The notes under the pieces were generated by a model. It ran no database searches, was not told where the DNA came from, and saw only the letters and a program-made list of their open reading frames with translations. Made by a program: the position numbers and the translations under genes. Positions 45,131 to 56,609 of a stretch of DNA of 64,000 bases are shown here, one piece after another; position 1 is the stretch's first letter, and each line of letters opens with the position of its first letter. Source of the stretch: Salvia splendens (Eukaryota > Streptophyta > Magnoliopsida > Lamiales > Lamiaceae); contig NC_056040.1 of the NCBI RefSeq assembly GCF_004379255.2, forward strand, positions 34,955,779-35,019,778, given 5' to 3'.

Positions 45131-47977
45131 TGTCACGACCGCACTTCCTAAGGATAGGAAGCACGGGAAAAATCGTGACTAGTGAGGGAACTAAGAAGCG
45201 GGGAAGAAGGGGGAATAATCAATTCAAGGCAATTCAACTTAACAATCAAAGAGGTAATTCCATTTAAATCGATCAACGTTTCAAAACCCAAGTCTCATAA
45301 TGAAAGATAACAGAGTTCAACCATAAAGGAAGTAACAGAGTTCAACAGTTCAAAAAAAATAACAGAAATTCTGAAAACATTGAGTAGCGGAAGCAATTTT
45401 GAGAGTTTAGCTACTACTATGTATGAAGACATAATAGTAACCGGAACAGTGATTTAATACGTTCTTGGATCATCGCTCAACATCCTCCGCCTCCCGACCC
45501 CGCTCAACCTGCACATAGGGAAAACATATGCAGGGGCTGAGTACTTGGTGCACCCAGTGAACTCATGCCCAAAAACATTCACCGTTAAGATATGTCAAGC
45601 CATCAACGTGTGAATCCCGGGTTTTACTTTAAAAAGGCCGAGAGACACTAAAGTTCATTTCCTTAAAAAGTGTCCGCGCGGACCAACATCATCCTCCATC
45701 ATATACCATATCTGAACCATCATGTGAAACGAGACTGTGGCCACAATCTTGATCACTGGACCGGCCGACCTAGGGGACGGCTCACGATCCCCATCAGTGC
45801 ACTAGTCTAAGTAGGGCGTAGACCCTAGTTAGACCCGAATTCGTTAACCATCAAAGTCTAGTAGAGTTTTATTCTAGTAGACAAACAGATAGGCAGTTTC
45901 AAAACAAAAACACGGCATGACATACTTATAGAAACATCTTTATAACACCGTAAACATATTGATTTAAAATAAACGTTAAAGAATAAAGCCCACCTCAAAA
46001 GCTTATGATTTCCGTAAGAATTCCTCGTTCCGACTGTTAGAGTGCGTGCGGACCACCTTCTCAGAAAATACATAAAATTCATATCAATTCTCGGTAACGA
46101 CGATATTTGGAATGCATGCACTCTAATTCAAATCTTTTAATTCTCTTTCTCGATTTCCGTGCATTTTCGGTTATTCGGCGGCCGCCCAAGGCGTCGCGTG
46201 CGACGCCGGTCGGCCGCTTACGCTCGTTCTTTCCTTCGTTGGCTCCTCGTATTTTCCATAACGTCGAAAATAATTTCTAAAAATTATTCAAGCGTATACT
46301 TTAAATTTTCATAATTATTTACCATTGAAAAAAAAGGTATCATTTCATGCTTAGGTAAATTGTTCATTCTTTAAAAAGTCTTCCGAAAATTAATTAAATA
46401 TTTTTTTCCGATTAAATTTTAATTTCCGGCCCATAAGATTAAGCTTAGCCCACCTTATTCCTCCAAAAATTTAATTAGGAAGCCCATCAAATTAAAAGAA
46501 GTACATGGCCCAAACTTAATAAAATGTTGGCCCAAAATCATCTCCCTCTCCAACACACTCTCTCTCTCTTCCCTCTATCTCTCTCCCCATCGTCCTCTTT
46601 CTCTCTCGGCAATCACACAGCAGCCGACCGCCACCACTGCCGTCGTCGTCGTTCTCCCTCCGGCTTACCACCGTCGCGGCTGGAGCCGCCGAGGAAGCTG
46701 CTGTCTTCGCTGCTCGCCGGGGGGAGCTGCTGCCGCGGAGGAGAGTCCACGTCGCCGCTGCCGTGCGGCTGGGGCTGCTGCCTCGCCACGCCGGGGTTGC
46801 TGCCTCACCGTCGCGTCACCGGACGCCGTCATCCGCACCGAGAACTTCGAGCGCGGCTGTCCGCCGCTGCCCGTCGCCGGCGGCGGCTTCTCCCCCTCCG
46901 AACCACTCCGAACCCGCCCGGAAACACTCCGCAAAAGGCTCGCAACACGTGTTATGAACATAAAGCTAAGTTCTTTCTAAGTTTCGGTTACGCGCGGCGA
47001 TCGTTCGGTTGATTCTTAGTTGGTTTCTTACTTGAATTGGTTATGGAGGATAATCAAAGCTATATGCATGTAAAGCTTAAAACAACACATGCTTTATGAT
47101 AGGAATGGATTATACCTCCAAGAAGATTGAAAAAAATGGAAGAAAACACAAGATGGATGGCTCAAAGCTTCCTCCTTCTCCTCGGCACTTCCTCTCGCCG
47201 CCTCTCTCTCTCTCTTTTTTTGTTGTGTAATATGAAGGTGGGGGTGGCTTTTGGGGTGTAGATATTGATGGGGAAGTGGGGAGGTGAAAACCGTGAACAT
47301 CATGGGGGGGAAAGAAAGAACCGTCGGACGTGGTGGGGGGAAGAAGAATTAATTTGGGCTTAGCTAAAATAAATCCATACTTGGGCTCCCATGATTTAAT
47401 TTCCAATTGGGCTAAAATCAACAATTAAATTACAAGCCCAAGCTAGAATGGATTTAAAGAGTTATTAAAATTCAAGTTATTTCATATTTAATTGGACTTC
47501 AAATTTATTTTTGGAAAGTCCAAAATAAATTCATACATTTATATATTTTTCGTATTTTCCTTCATCAATTAAAATTCACGGTCCCTTATTAAATTTTGTT
47601 ATCTCGTTCTTCATAACAAAAAAATTAAAGTACGAGAAATCGTACATAATTTATAATTGGTGTTGTTCCAAATATAATATTCATTCAACCGTTCCTTGCT
47701 TTACGCGCGTCGTTATCCATAAAACATATATTTCTTTCCATTTAATTCATTCGTCTTGCTAAAGAATAGCAATTTCATCATCGACCTTTCAACGAGACCT
47801 TAAACGTGTCTCCCAACGTTCATTTTTAAAAAGAAAACACATTCCTTTTCCCATCAAACCCATAAACCATAATTTTTCCCATATCACATTTATCGAGAAG
47901 CATAGCATTTTGAAATAATTTTATCAATTATTCCGTTACATAAAAGTAAATTTCAAACTTAAGGTACCGGTGTTACA
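45131..47977 (-). repeat. Tekay-like 5' LTR
   Basis: The 2847-bp direct partner of 36276-39160 has the same ends (TGTCACGACC ... GGTGTTACA). It lacks 22 bp between two GCTGGAG repeats near 46,680, which looks like slippage or recombination between short direct repeats. Confidence 0.92.
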
Positions 47978-47982
47978 CTTGA

Positions 47983-50195
47983 AGAAGCCTTTTGAGCACC
48001 CACAGTCGTCCGAGGCCGGCACTGCTCCTTGGCGCGCTAATACCACACCTTTCGCCTTACCCCTACGTCCACCATCAAGGGACGATGTTCTGGCGAGCGG
48101 CCCCTTAGGAAGGTTATGGCCGTGCTCCATGGTCATGTCATTGCCCACCGTGCTATGCATTTCCCCTAAGTAGTCAGGCCTCATCCAATCCGGTCCTGGG
48201 CGCGCACTAGCCTTTGGGTTTTGTCGCGGGTTACTCTCTTTTGCTTTGTATTTCCCTTGTTGCTTCCATTCCATGAGATCATTGTTTTGTTTCGATTCAT
48301 CCATATACTTCTTGGCTCCCATTCCACCTTGTTGTGACGGTTTTGGAGTAGCTATATTATTGTTTCATTTTGGGGGACGCTCCACCTTCCCGGACGCATA
48401 GCAAACATCACTATTATGGCCCACATGCTTACATTCCCGGCAATAGGACGGGATTTTATCCCACTTAACTTGCTGCACCATTGTGCGCCCACAAATGTCA
48501 AGGATAATCTCATCGGGTGGTGGCTTAGTAATGTCGATCTCAATGCACAACCGCGCGAATGATATCCTCGACTTGTTGGCCGTAGCTTTATCCACTTGGA
48601 TCGGGGTTCCAAGGAGTTTCCCAATTGCATAGAGTGCCGATTGATCATATAGGTGGATCGGGAGGCCAATTAGATTGCACCATATCACCGCGATCGGAGA
48701 CTCACAATAGGCGTCGAAGTTCGTAGTCCACTTAAAGACTCTCATCGGGTGCCGATCTATGAACCACACCGGCGTGCCCTTGGGTCCACTAAGTAGTCGA
48801 GCATAGTCCGCCAAATCCTCAAATTGAACAAGAATATGTTTGGCATTAATATATTTCCACGTATATCCTCGACGAAATTTAATATTATCAAGCGCCTTTT
48901 GTATTTGATTGGAAGCCGGAATTGAGTGCAAAAACTTACCTACAATTGCATGTCCAAGGGTTGATGCAAGCTTTTGGATTTCGGATCCAGAGAAGTAAAT
49001 CGACGGGATCCCATTAACCGATGAAGCAAAGCCTATACTTTGGATACTCTCCGGAACAAATACTTGCGGGCCTTCATTTGCCGGCTTCTCTCGCACCAAG
49101 TCGGCCATGGACTTCGGCTTGTTGTTAATCCTCTCGGCTGATTTGGGGCTTTGAGCTTTGGGTTGTGAGTTCGTGCTCGAATCCCCCTCTTCCATCGTTT
49201 CATCGGGTGGCTTAGGTGTCTCCGTCTCCTTGTTGGCCCGCACCACTTTGGCCGGTAGGGTTGCCGCCCCCTTAAGCACCGTGTTCTTAGACGTGTTTTG
49301 ATGAGAGTTCTTCGTCCCGGCCGTTCCCTCCAATGCCGAACCAGATTCGAACGTCTCTCGGATTCGCCGAGTCCTTCCCCTTTCCAAGGGGGGAAAGTCT
49401 TCTAGGTTTGGTCCATTCTCAAGGAAAAGCATGCGTGGGTTACTATCTTTATCAATGCGTGGTTGCTGGTGTTCAACATTGTTTGTGTGGGCCGCCGCCG
49501 GTGAAGTTCCGACAAGGAGTGGTTGAGCCGTCGCCGCATCAAGTGACTCCACCACATCCACGTCGATGATTTGGAGAATATCTCCCTCTTTTGTCTCTAT
49601 TGGCTGGATTGGGATGGAGGAGTAATGCACCAGATGTGACTCACCACTTTGGTAGGGGACAAATGCACTTTCGGAAAGAGACCTTGGTTTTATTCCCATT
49701 TCGGGTAAGTTGACTCCCTCACTCCTCAATGCTCTTTTTGGACCGCATTGGTCAGCCAAATCCTCTTGGGATATGCATGTTGCTTTGGCTTCTTCTTCCC
49801 CAGCGGTCATCACCATTTTGTCGGGTACTTCGCCGGCAGTGGGGGTTGACGCGGCTGCCGGCGGTTCTTCATGAGCCATCGCATCTTCTCCCTCGGTCAC
49901 AGGTGCCTTAGGTTGTTTTTTCTGGCTTTTTCCTACCATGTCGCCGTTGTGGTCAGCCGGGAATAGACTTACCTTACTCCTTGAGACGTTGGCTACTCGG
50001 CCAGTGCCGTTGGTCTCGGCACCGGACCCTTCTTCCGGTCCAAAGTCTAGTTTCTTCCTCAGTTGCTTGTCTTCCGGTAGTGGGGATGGCACAAATCTCT
50101 TCCGGCCATGTCCTTTAGTTGGAGGACCCGGCGTGCTCTTCCTAGCCCCCACCCGGATCTTCTTGCTCTTCAACTTCAAATCTTTCGCCGAAGTG
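47983..50195 (-). pseudogene. LINE ORF1 (DUF4283-like, CCHC), 5' end replaced
   Basis: The frame from about 50,195 leftwards is open to 48365. It has a long polar N-terminal half, the DUF4283-like fold (LGHAIVGKFLHSIPA, YTWKYINAKHILVQF, RHPMRVFKWTTNF) and a zinc knuckle CRECKHVGHNSDVC near 48,420. It stops at a TGA (48365-48367) where the sister copy has Arg; the frame then continues in the direction of the Tekay-like insertion at 47977. The 5' side joins another LINE at about 50,195: the Ser-Ala-Lys-Asp leader seen at 62.75 kb is replaced. It would act in RNA binding during retrotransposition. Confidence 0.85.
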
Positions 50196-51177
50196 GGCCT
50201 CGAGTGAAGTGGCGAAGGCTGCGAGCATGTTCAACACGTGACTTTCCATTTAGGTATGGGACAAAGGCGCTATCGGAAAGGAGCTTTGTTCCCAAGCCTG
50301 ATTCGGGAAAGTTGACCAATACGTCCACCAAGGAGCTTTGGGGACCACGTGAATCAGCCAAATCCCCTTGGGATACACATGAAGATTTGTCTCCATCCTT
50401 ACCAACGGTCATCTTGTCTTTAACGGAGCAAAGGCAGACGGGTTGCGCCGGCGTTGCCTCTTCTTCATCTTCACGCGACTTCAGCAGCATTTGAACTCCG
50501 TTTTCGTTGGTTGGGGACGTGGGGTGGGGGCTCCCCATGGGAGAGACTTCCTTGTCCCCATCGGTGTTTGCCGGAAATAGCGCCGCCTTACATTTTGGAT
50601 GCTCGGGCCCAGGGCTCTTGTCGGCGTCAAAAGAGAGCCTTTTCCGGAGTTGTTTGTCTTCCGAGAGGGGAGAGGGAACGAACCTTTTCCGGTCGCTCCC
50701 TCTAGAGAGTGGTGCCGGCGTATTCTTCCTAGCTTCGCATCTCATCTTAACCATCTTCATCTTCATGGCTTTAGTTGGGGGTTTGGAGGTTTCTTCCTCG
50801 GGGGACCGGAACACCATTTGCTGGTCCGTGAGGGTTCGATGCTCTTCCACTCCTAGCTCGGGGTCGGGTGGGGGTACCGACATGGCCGACCGAGGGTCCG
50901 GCCCCGGTTCGAGGGCTGGTTCGCGAGCCACGGCGGTGTGTACACCTTGGCCAATAAACAATCCAAGTACCCGGAGATTGAGTTATCAAAAGAAAGCAAG
51001 GGTCGGGGTCAGCCTTGTGGAGTAGGGGGAGCACGCCGAGGGACGGTGGGGTGTGGTGGATGGTGTGGGAAGGGCCACGGCGGTCGTGGGTGAGAAAGGG
51101 TGGACGACGGAATAAATCAAAGGGAAGGGATTGTTAGAGAGAAGGAGGAGCGTCTCTCTCTAAAATTTAGCCTTGAA
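50196..51177 (-). pseudogene. ORF1 start and 5' UTR of a second LINE subfamily
   Basis: A frame from 50961 codes for a paralogous ORF1 N-terminus (DRKRFVPSPLSEDKQLRKRLSF, related to GRKRFVPSPLPEDKQLRKKLDF in the neighbour) and breaks off at about 50,196 after SLRHF. The 5' UTR extends right to 51177. Being the 5' end of a LINE but joined to the body of another, it is one half of the chimera; the duplication GAGAGGATAATG at 51178 ties it to the LINE at 63429. Confidence 0.75.
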
Positions 51178-54100
51178 GAGAGGATAATGCTTCACATATG
51201 CTTCGAAATGAGAGGCATGGAAACGGTAGAAGAGGGCGTACAAATTAAGTTGATGGTGATTTGAGAAGCATCAAACTGAAGATCCCAACATTCCAAGGAA
51301 TGAGTGACCCCGAAGCTTATTTGGAGTGGGAGAGAAAGGTGGATCTCATCTTTGAATGTCATAACTATTCCGAGGAGAAAAAGTTTAGGCTTGCTGCTAT
51401 TGAATTCACTGACTATGCTATAGTTTGGTGGGATCAATTGACAACTAGTACCAGGCGATATGGAGGAAGACCAGTTTCGACTTGGGAAGAAATGAAAGGC
51501 ATAATGCGTAAGAGATTTGTACCTTCTCATTATTTTCGTGAATTGTATCAAAAATTACAATCTATGAAACAAGGTACTAAATCTGTTGATGAGTACTACA
51601 AAGAGATGGAGATTGCTATGATTAGGGAAAATGTTGAAGAAGATAGAGAAGCAACCATGGCTCGATTCTTATGTGGGCTGAATAGGGAGATTGCAAACAT
51701 TGTGGAGCTTCAACACTATGTGGAGTTGGAGGACATGGTTCATATGGCCATGAAGGTGGAGGGACAATTGAAGAAGAAGGGAACAATCCAAAAGAATTTT
51801 TCAACAAGTTCTCATTCTTCAAGGACAAAAGAGTGCACTTCATCCAAATCAAATTTTGGGGTAGCTTCTAAACCCCAAAATGAAGCGTCGACATCCAAGT
51901 TCAAAGAATTTGAGAAGGGTAAGGTATTTCTACTTCAACTTCTACTCGAAATAGAGATATCAAATGTTTTCGTTGTCAAGGTGTTGGACACATTGCATAT
52001 CAATGTCCAAACAAAAGGGTGATGATTTTGAAGCCAAATGGAGAGATAGAATCTGAAAGTGAACGTGAAGATGATGATGATAAGGAGAAGGATAAACAAT
52101 TGGAGGAGATTGGACCAGAACATGGAGAACTTTTTGTGGTTCGAAGGGCTCTAAACATGCAAAACAGAAACGATGATCAACAAAGGGAGAACATCTTCCA
52201 CACAAGGTGTTTGTCCAAGGTAAATTTGCATAATGATTATTGATGGTGGTAGTTGTGCAAATGTTGCAAGTTCTGAAATGGTGGAAAAGTTTAGCTTAAC
52301 AACGGAAAAACATCCTAATCCATACAAGCTACAATGGCTTAATGAATGTGGAGAAATTCGAGTGACTAAGCGAGTTCTAATTTCGTTTTCAATTGGCAAT
52401 TATAAAGATGATGTTCTTTGTGATGTTGTGCCAATGCATGCAAGTCACATTCTTTTGGGGAGGCCATGGCAGTTTGATCGTAGGGTGATTTATGATGGAT
52501 TTCACAACCACTACACCTTCAAGCACAACAACAAGTCTATTATGCTTGTCTCATTGACACCTCAACAAGTTCAAGAGGACCAACAAAAATTGTCACAAGC
52601 AAGGAGAGCTCGTGAGGTTGAGAGAAAAAAAAGTGAGGGCATTGAAAAAGAGTCGAGTGAAAAAAAGAGTCGAGAGAAAAGTAAGAATGAGAGAAAAAAA
52701 GGAGAGGGCATTGAAAAAGAGTCAAGTGAAAAGAGTCCGAATGAAAAAAAGAATTTTTATGTGGGAACAAAAGAAATAAAGAGTGCAATAGTTGAAAAAG
52801 AGAGTGTTTTCATCTTAGTGTACAAACAGTCTTTGTTTACCACTAACAAATTAACCACTTCTTTGCCAAGTACTTTTGTGTCTCTTTTACAGGAATTCGA
52901 AGATATTTCTCCCGTGGAAGAATCAAGTGGATTACCTCCATTAAGAGGTATTGAACACCAAATTGACCTTGTTCCCGGGGCAGTTCTACAACCGACCAGC
53001 CTATAGAGCCAATCCCGAAGAGACCAAGGAAATTCAAAGGCAACTGCAAGAGTTGTTGGACAAAGGAAAAATCCGTGAGAGCATGAGTCCATGTGCTGTT
53101 CCGGTAATTGTTGTTTCTAAGAAAGATGGATCATGGAGTATGTGCATCGACTGCCGAGCAATCAACAAAATCACAGTAAAGTATCGCTATCCTATTCCTA
53201 GGCTAGATGATATGCTTGATGAATTGCATGGATCTGTTGTGTTTAGCAAGATCGATTTAAAAAGTGGTTATCATCAAATTCGAATTAGAGAAGGAGACGA
53301 ATGGAAAACAACCTTTAAAACAAAATTTGGTCTATATGAGTGGTTAGTAATGCCTTTTGGTTTAACTAATGCACCAAGTACTTTCATGAGATTGACGCAC
53401 CATGTTTTGAGAAAATTCATTGGAAAATTTGTGGTTGTTTATTTTGACGATATTCTTGTCTATAGCAAAAATGTGGATGAACATCTTAACCATGTGCGTG
53501 CAGTTTTGGATACCTTACGAAAAGAAACATTGTATGCAAATCTAAAAAAGTGTTCCTTTTGCATGGATAAAGTTGTTTTCTGGGTTTTGTTATAAGTCCT
53601 AATGGGATTGAAATGGAAAAGGAGAAGGTGAAAGCTATTTTAGAATGGCCAATTCCTCAAAATGTAGCACAAGTTAGAAGTTTTCATGGTCTTGCAAGTT
53701 TTTATAGGAGGTTTGTCAAGGATTTTAATACAATTGCTGCACCTTTGAATGAAATTGTGAAAAAAGATGTTTGTTTTTATTGGGGAGAAAAACAAGAGCA
53801 TGCTTTTAATCTCCTTAAAGAAAAACTTACAACTGCACCAATTCTTTCTTTGCCTAACTTTGATAACATGTTTGAGCTTGAATGTGATGCATCTGGAGTA
53901 GGCATAAGAGCTGTTTTGTTGCAGGAAGGAAAGCCAATCGCTTACTTTAGCGAAAAGTTGAAAGGAGCTCAATCGAACTATCCAACGTATGACAAGGAGT
54001 TATATGCTTTGGTTAGAGCTTTGGAAACATGGCAGCATTACTTGTGGCCTAGAGAGTTTGTAATTCATACGGATCATGAATCTCTCAAGTACTTGAAAGG

Positions 54101-55265
54101 TCAAGGTAAGCTTAGCAAGAGACATGTTAAGTGGGTGGAATTCATTGAATCATTTCCCTATGTAATCAAATACAAAAAAGGGAAAAGAAAACATTGTGGC
54201 TGATGCATTGTCTAGGAGGTACATTTTGATCGCTACTTTGAGTTCTAAGTTGCTTGGTTTTGAGTTGATTAAGGAAATGTATGATAATGACCCGGACTTT
54301 TCTTCTATCTATTTAGCTTGTGAGCATGCTGCATTTGATAAGTTCTATAGGCACGATAGCTATTTGTTTAGAGAAAATAAACTGTGCATTCCTAAAGGTT
54401 CTATGCGTGAATTGCTTGTGCGTGAAGCTCATAGGCATGAAGGCTATTTTAAAAAATGGCACATTTTATTCCATGTCACAAAACTGATGATGCATCTCAT
54501 ATTGCTGATTTGTTCTTTAAAGAAATTGTCCGTTTGCATGGTGTTCCTAGATCAATTGTGAGTGATCGAGATGCTAAATTTGTGAGTCATTTTTGGCGTG
54601 TGTTGTGAAATAAGTTGGGAACTAAACTCTTGTTTTCTACTACTTGTCATCAACAAACAGATGGACAAACTGAAGTAGTTAATAGAACTTTGTCTCAATT
54701 ACTACGAACTTTAGTTAAAAAGAACTTGAAAAGTTGGGAGGAATGCTTACCTTTTGCTGAATTTGCTTATAATCGAAGTGTTCATTCTGCTACTAACTTT
54801 TCTCAATTTGAAGTTGTGTATGGTTTTAATCTATTGAGTCCACTAGATTTGATTCCAATACCTATTGAAGAACGTGCAAGTCTTGATGGAAAATCTAAGG
54901 CTGAAATGGTGAAAAGATTGCATGAAAGGGTAAGACTCAACATTGAAAAGAGGACAGAACAATATGCAAAGCAAGCCAACAAGGGTCGGAAACAAGTCAT
55001 CTTTGAGCCGGGAGATTGGGTTTGGTTGCATATGAGAAAGGAGAGATTTCCTTCGAAAAGAAAGTGCAAGTTGCAGCCAAGAGGAGGTGGACCATTCCAA
55101 GTGATTACAAAAGTCAATGATAATGCTTACAAGCTAGACTTACCTGGTGAGTTTAATGTAAGTGCTACTTTTCATGTTTCTGATTTATCTCCTAATGTTG
55201 GTGAATTAGATTCGAGGACGAATCCTCTTGAAGAAGAAGGGAATGATGGAGACACACCAAGTTGA
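51178..55265 (+). pseudogene. Gypsy gag-pol of array copy 1, broken
   Basis: Gag reads IPTFQGMSDPEAYLEWERKV, with a knuckle CFRCQGVGHIAYQC near 51,962-52,005 in a shifted frame. The protease has IIDGGSCANVAS (52,236), so DGG replaces the usual DTG/DSG, as I recall for this lineage. RT has [12 protein letters not shown] and [11 protein letters not shown] (53,440), then RNase H ([18 protein letters not shown]). The integrase lacks its zinc finger and first catalytic Asp: EAHRHEGYF (about 54,450) runs straight into [14 protein letters not shown], while [12 protein letters not shown] and TDGQTEVVNRTL remain. It ends with a GPF module and stop overlapping LTR2. Frameshifts lie near 51,926, 52,230, 52,990, 53,580 and 54,190, with TGA at about 54,607. 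A Lys/Glu/Ser repeat (GIEKESSEK twice) separates protease and RT. Confidence 0.9.
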
Positions 55266-56187
55266 TCTACAAGGACAAGAAGATGGATCCATTGATCATT
55301 CCAAGTGGGCCAATTACAAGAGCTAGAGCTAAGAAGATAAATGAGTCCATGTTGCTTTTAGTTGTTGAAATAAAAGCCCAATTACAAGACCATTCTACAT
55401 TGGGCCAAGTGGTGAATATTATTCAAGTTTGTGGGCAGCCCAAGGCTTGAAGTTTGGAGTCACTACATATCAAATTTTGGAGGCCCAAATTGATGATACA
55501 TGATGCATATTCGTCCAAGTTGGAGCAGCCAAAATGAAGGGTCTATTTTAGTTACATTTTATGTTAAATAAGTGACTTTAGATATCCTAAAGTTACACCA
55601 AAGGTTTAGGAGTTACTTTTCTTTTATTATGAGTCATTTTTAAGTGTCTTAAGTTGTACTAATGATGTGAGACTTTCAAGAGTCCATTCTAGCCTATAAA
55701 TAGGCTTGTAAGCATGTCATTTGAACACACCATTGATCAAATACGAAAATAGACTTTGTCTTGTGAGTTTTTTTTTATTTATTAAATTAACTCCTATATA
55801 AGGGAGGAAATTACAAATAAACTCCTATACTATAGATAGGAGGAAATTACAACTGATGTCAAGAGGGCTCGAACTCGGCACCTCATGCAATAATGTCTAA
55901 GCTCCTTGCCGCTAGGACAAAGGCTCTGGACGACTTTGTCTTGTGAGTTGAATTCTCTTTGTAGAGTTTTTCACTTGTTTGGAACTTATCAAGATACTTT
56001 GGGCAAGATCTTGTGGCGTTCAACCATACCGATGTTCTTGGCTGATCATATAGCCAACGGGTCTAGGTTTCTCTGGAAGTGGATCAAACCAGATTACCAA
56101 TCAAGGGAGTCCGCTGCCAAACCTTATACGTGGGGTTCTTGGATCAATATATCCAACGGGTCCTTCGTCGTATCCCAATCCATATCA
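55244..56187 (+). repeat. Gypsy array LTR2 (shared), contains SINE
   Basis: It follows a clear polypurine tract (AAGAAGAAGGGAA, 55231-55243), starts TGATGGAGACAC and ends CCATATCA. The TATA box GCCTATAAATAGGC lies at 55692-55705. A second primer site and leader follow, showing that another internal region begins here. Confidence 0.9.
55770..55931 (-). mobile_element. tRNA-derived SINE, long form, in LTR2
   Basis: This is the same insertion as at 30990-31149: identical position in the LTR, same orientation and the same 18-bp duplication (55752-55769, 55932-55949). It was therefore copied with the LTR and not inserted twice. Confidence 0.9.
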
Positions 56188-56189
56188 TT

Positions 56190-56207
56190 TGGTATCACGA
56201 GCCAACT
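56190..56207 (+). other. Gypsy array primer binding site, copy 2
   Basis: TGGTATCACGAGCCAACT is identical to 31414-31431 and lies two bases after LTR2. The leader after it (to 56375) matches 31432-31605. Confidence 0.75.
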
Positions 56208-56609
56208 GGTATTGATCTATCCTTAGCTTTATCTTACATTGTTTATCTTTCATATCCTCGAAAAAAAAAACTGCAAAAAAAAACCAAAAAGAAATAAAAA
56301 AAAACGAAATACATATTTCACCTCATATTTTCTTGACCATTTCCTTTCATCCTTCATTCAAGGGTTGAAGTTTGGTTTTTTTTTTTTTATTCAAACACCT
56401 TCACGGTGGAGGGTTCGTGGGTCCCTCATCCCTATATTTCACAAGGAGAGTAGTACAATGCATGGCTACACCCAGAAGTGGTGTCCCGAAATCTAAGGCA
56501 GCAGTAGTATGCGGTCCGTGACAACAGGTCCGGACCTCATCATACTCCCTTCCAAAAGCAAAATACAAATAGCCCAAACCAAACAAACTACAATCCTCTC
56601 GACCGCCAG

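Larger units (their letters stand above)
36276..47977 (-). mobile_element. Tekay/Del-like chromovirus, nearly intact, with 2.85-kb LTRs
   Basis: Both LTRs are present, with a 5-bp target duplication CTTGA (36271-36275 and 47978-47982). Removing the element joins LINE ORF1 exactly as in the sister LINE near 60,530. On the minus strand the order is 5' LTR (47977-45131), iMet primer site, an extra ORF (44642-43959), gag-pol (43693-39196) and 3' LTR (39160-36276). The LTRs look about 98-99% identical by eye. It is among the youngest large insertions in the window because it is absent from the sister LINE copy. Confidence 0.93.
31606..51177 (-). mobile_element. Chimeric L1-type LINE in gypsy leader (split by Tekay-like element)
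   Basis: The minus-strand LINE has its poly(A) (T run 31606-31616) on the left. Excluding the insert at 36276-47977 it holds the 3' UTR, ORF2 (31838-36008), ORF1 (48.0-50.2 kb) and, from 50196 rightwards, the ORF1 start and 5' UTR of a different LINE subfamily. Its left half matches the LINE at 56376 onwards. Its right edge is flanked by GAGAGGATAATG (51178-51189), which matches the sequence left of the LINE at 63429, so the two halves come from two LINE insertions fused by deletion. Confidence 0.8.
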
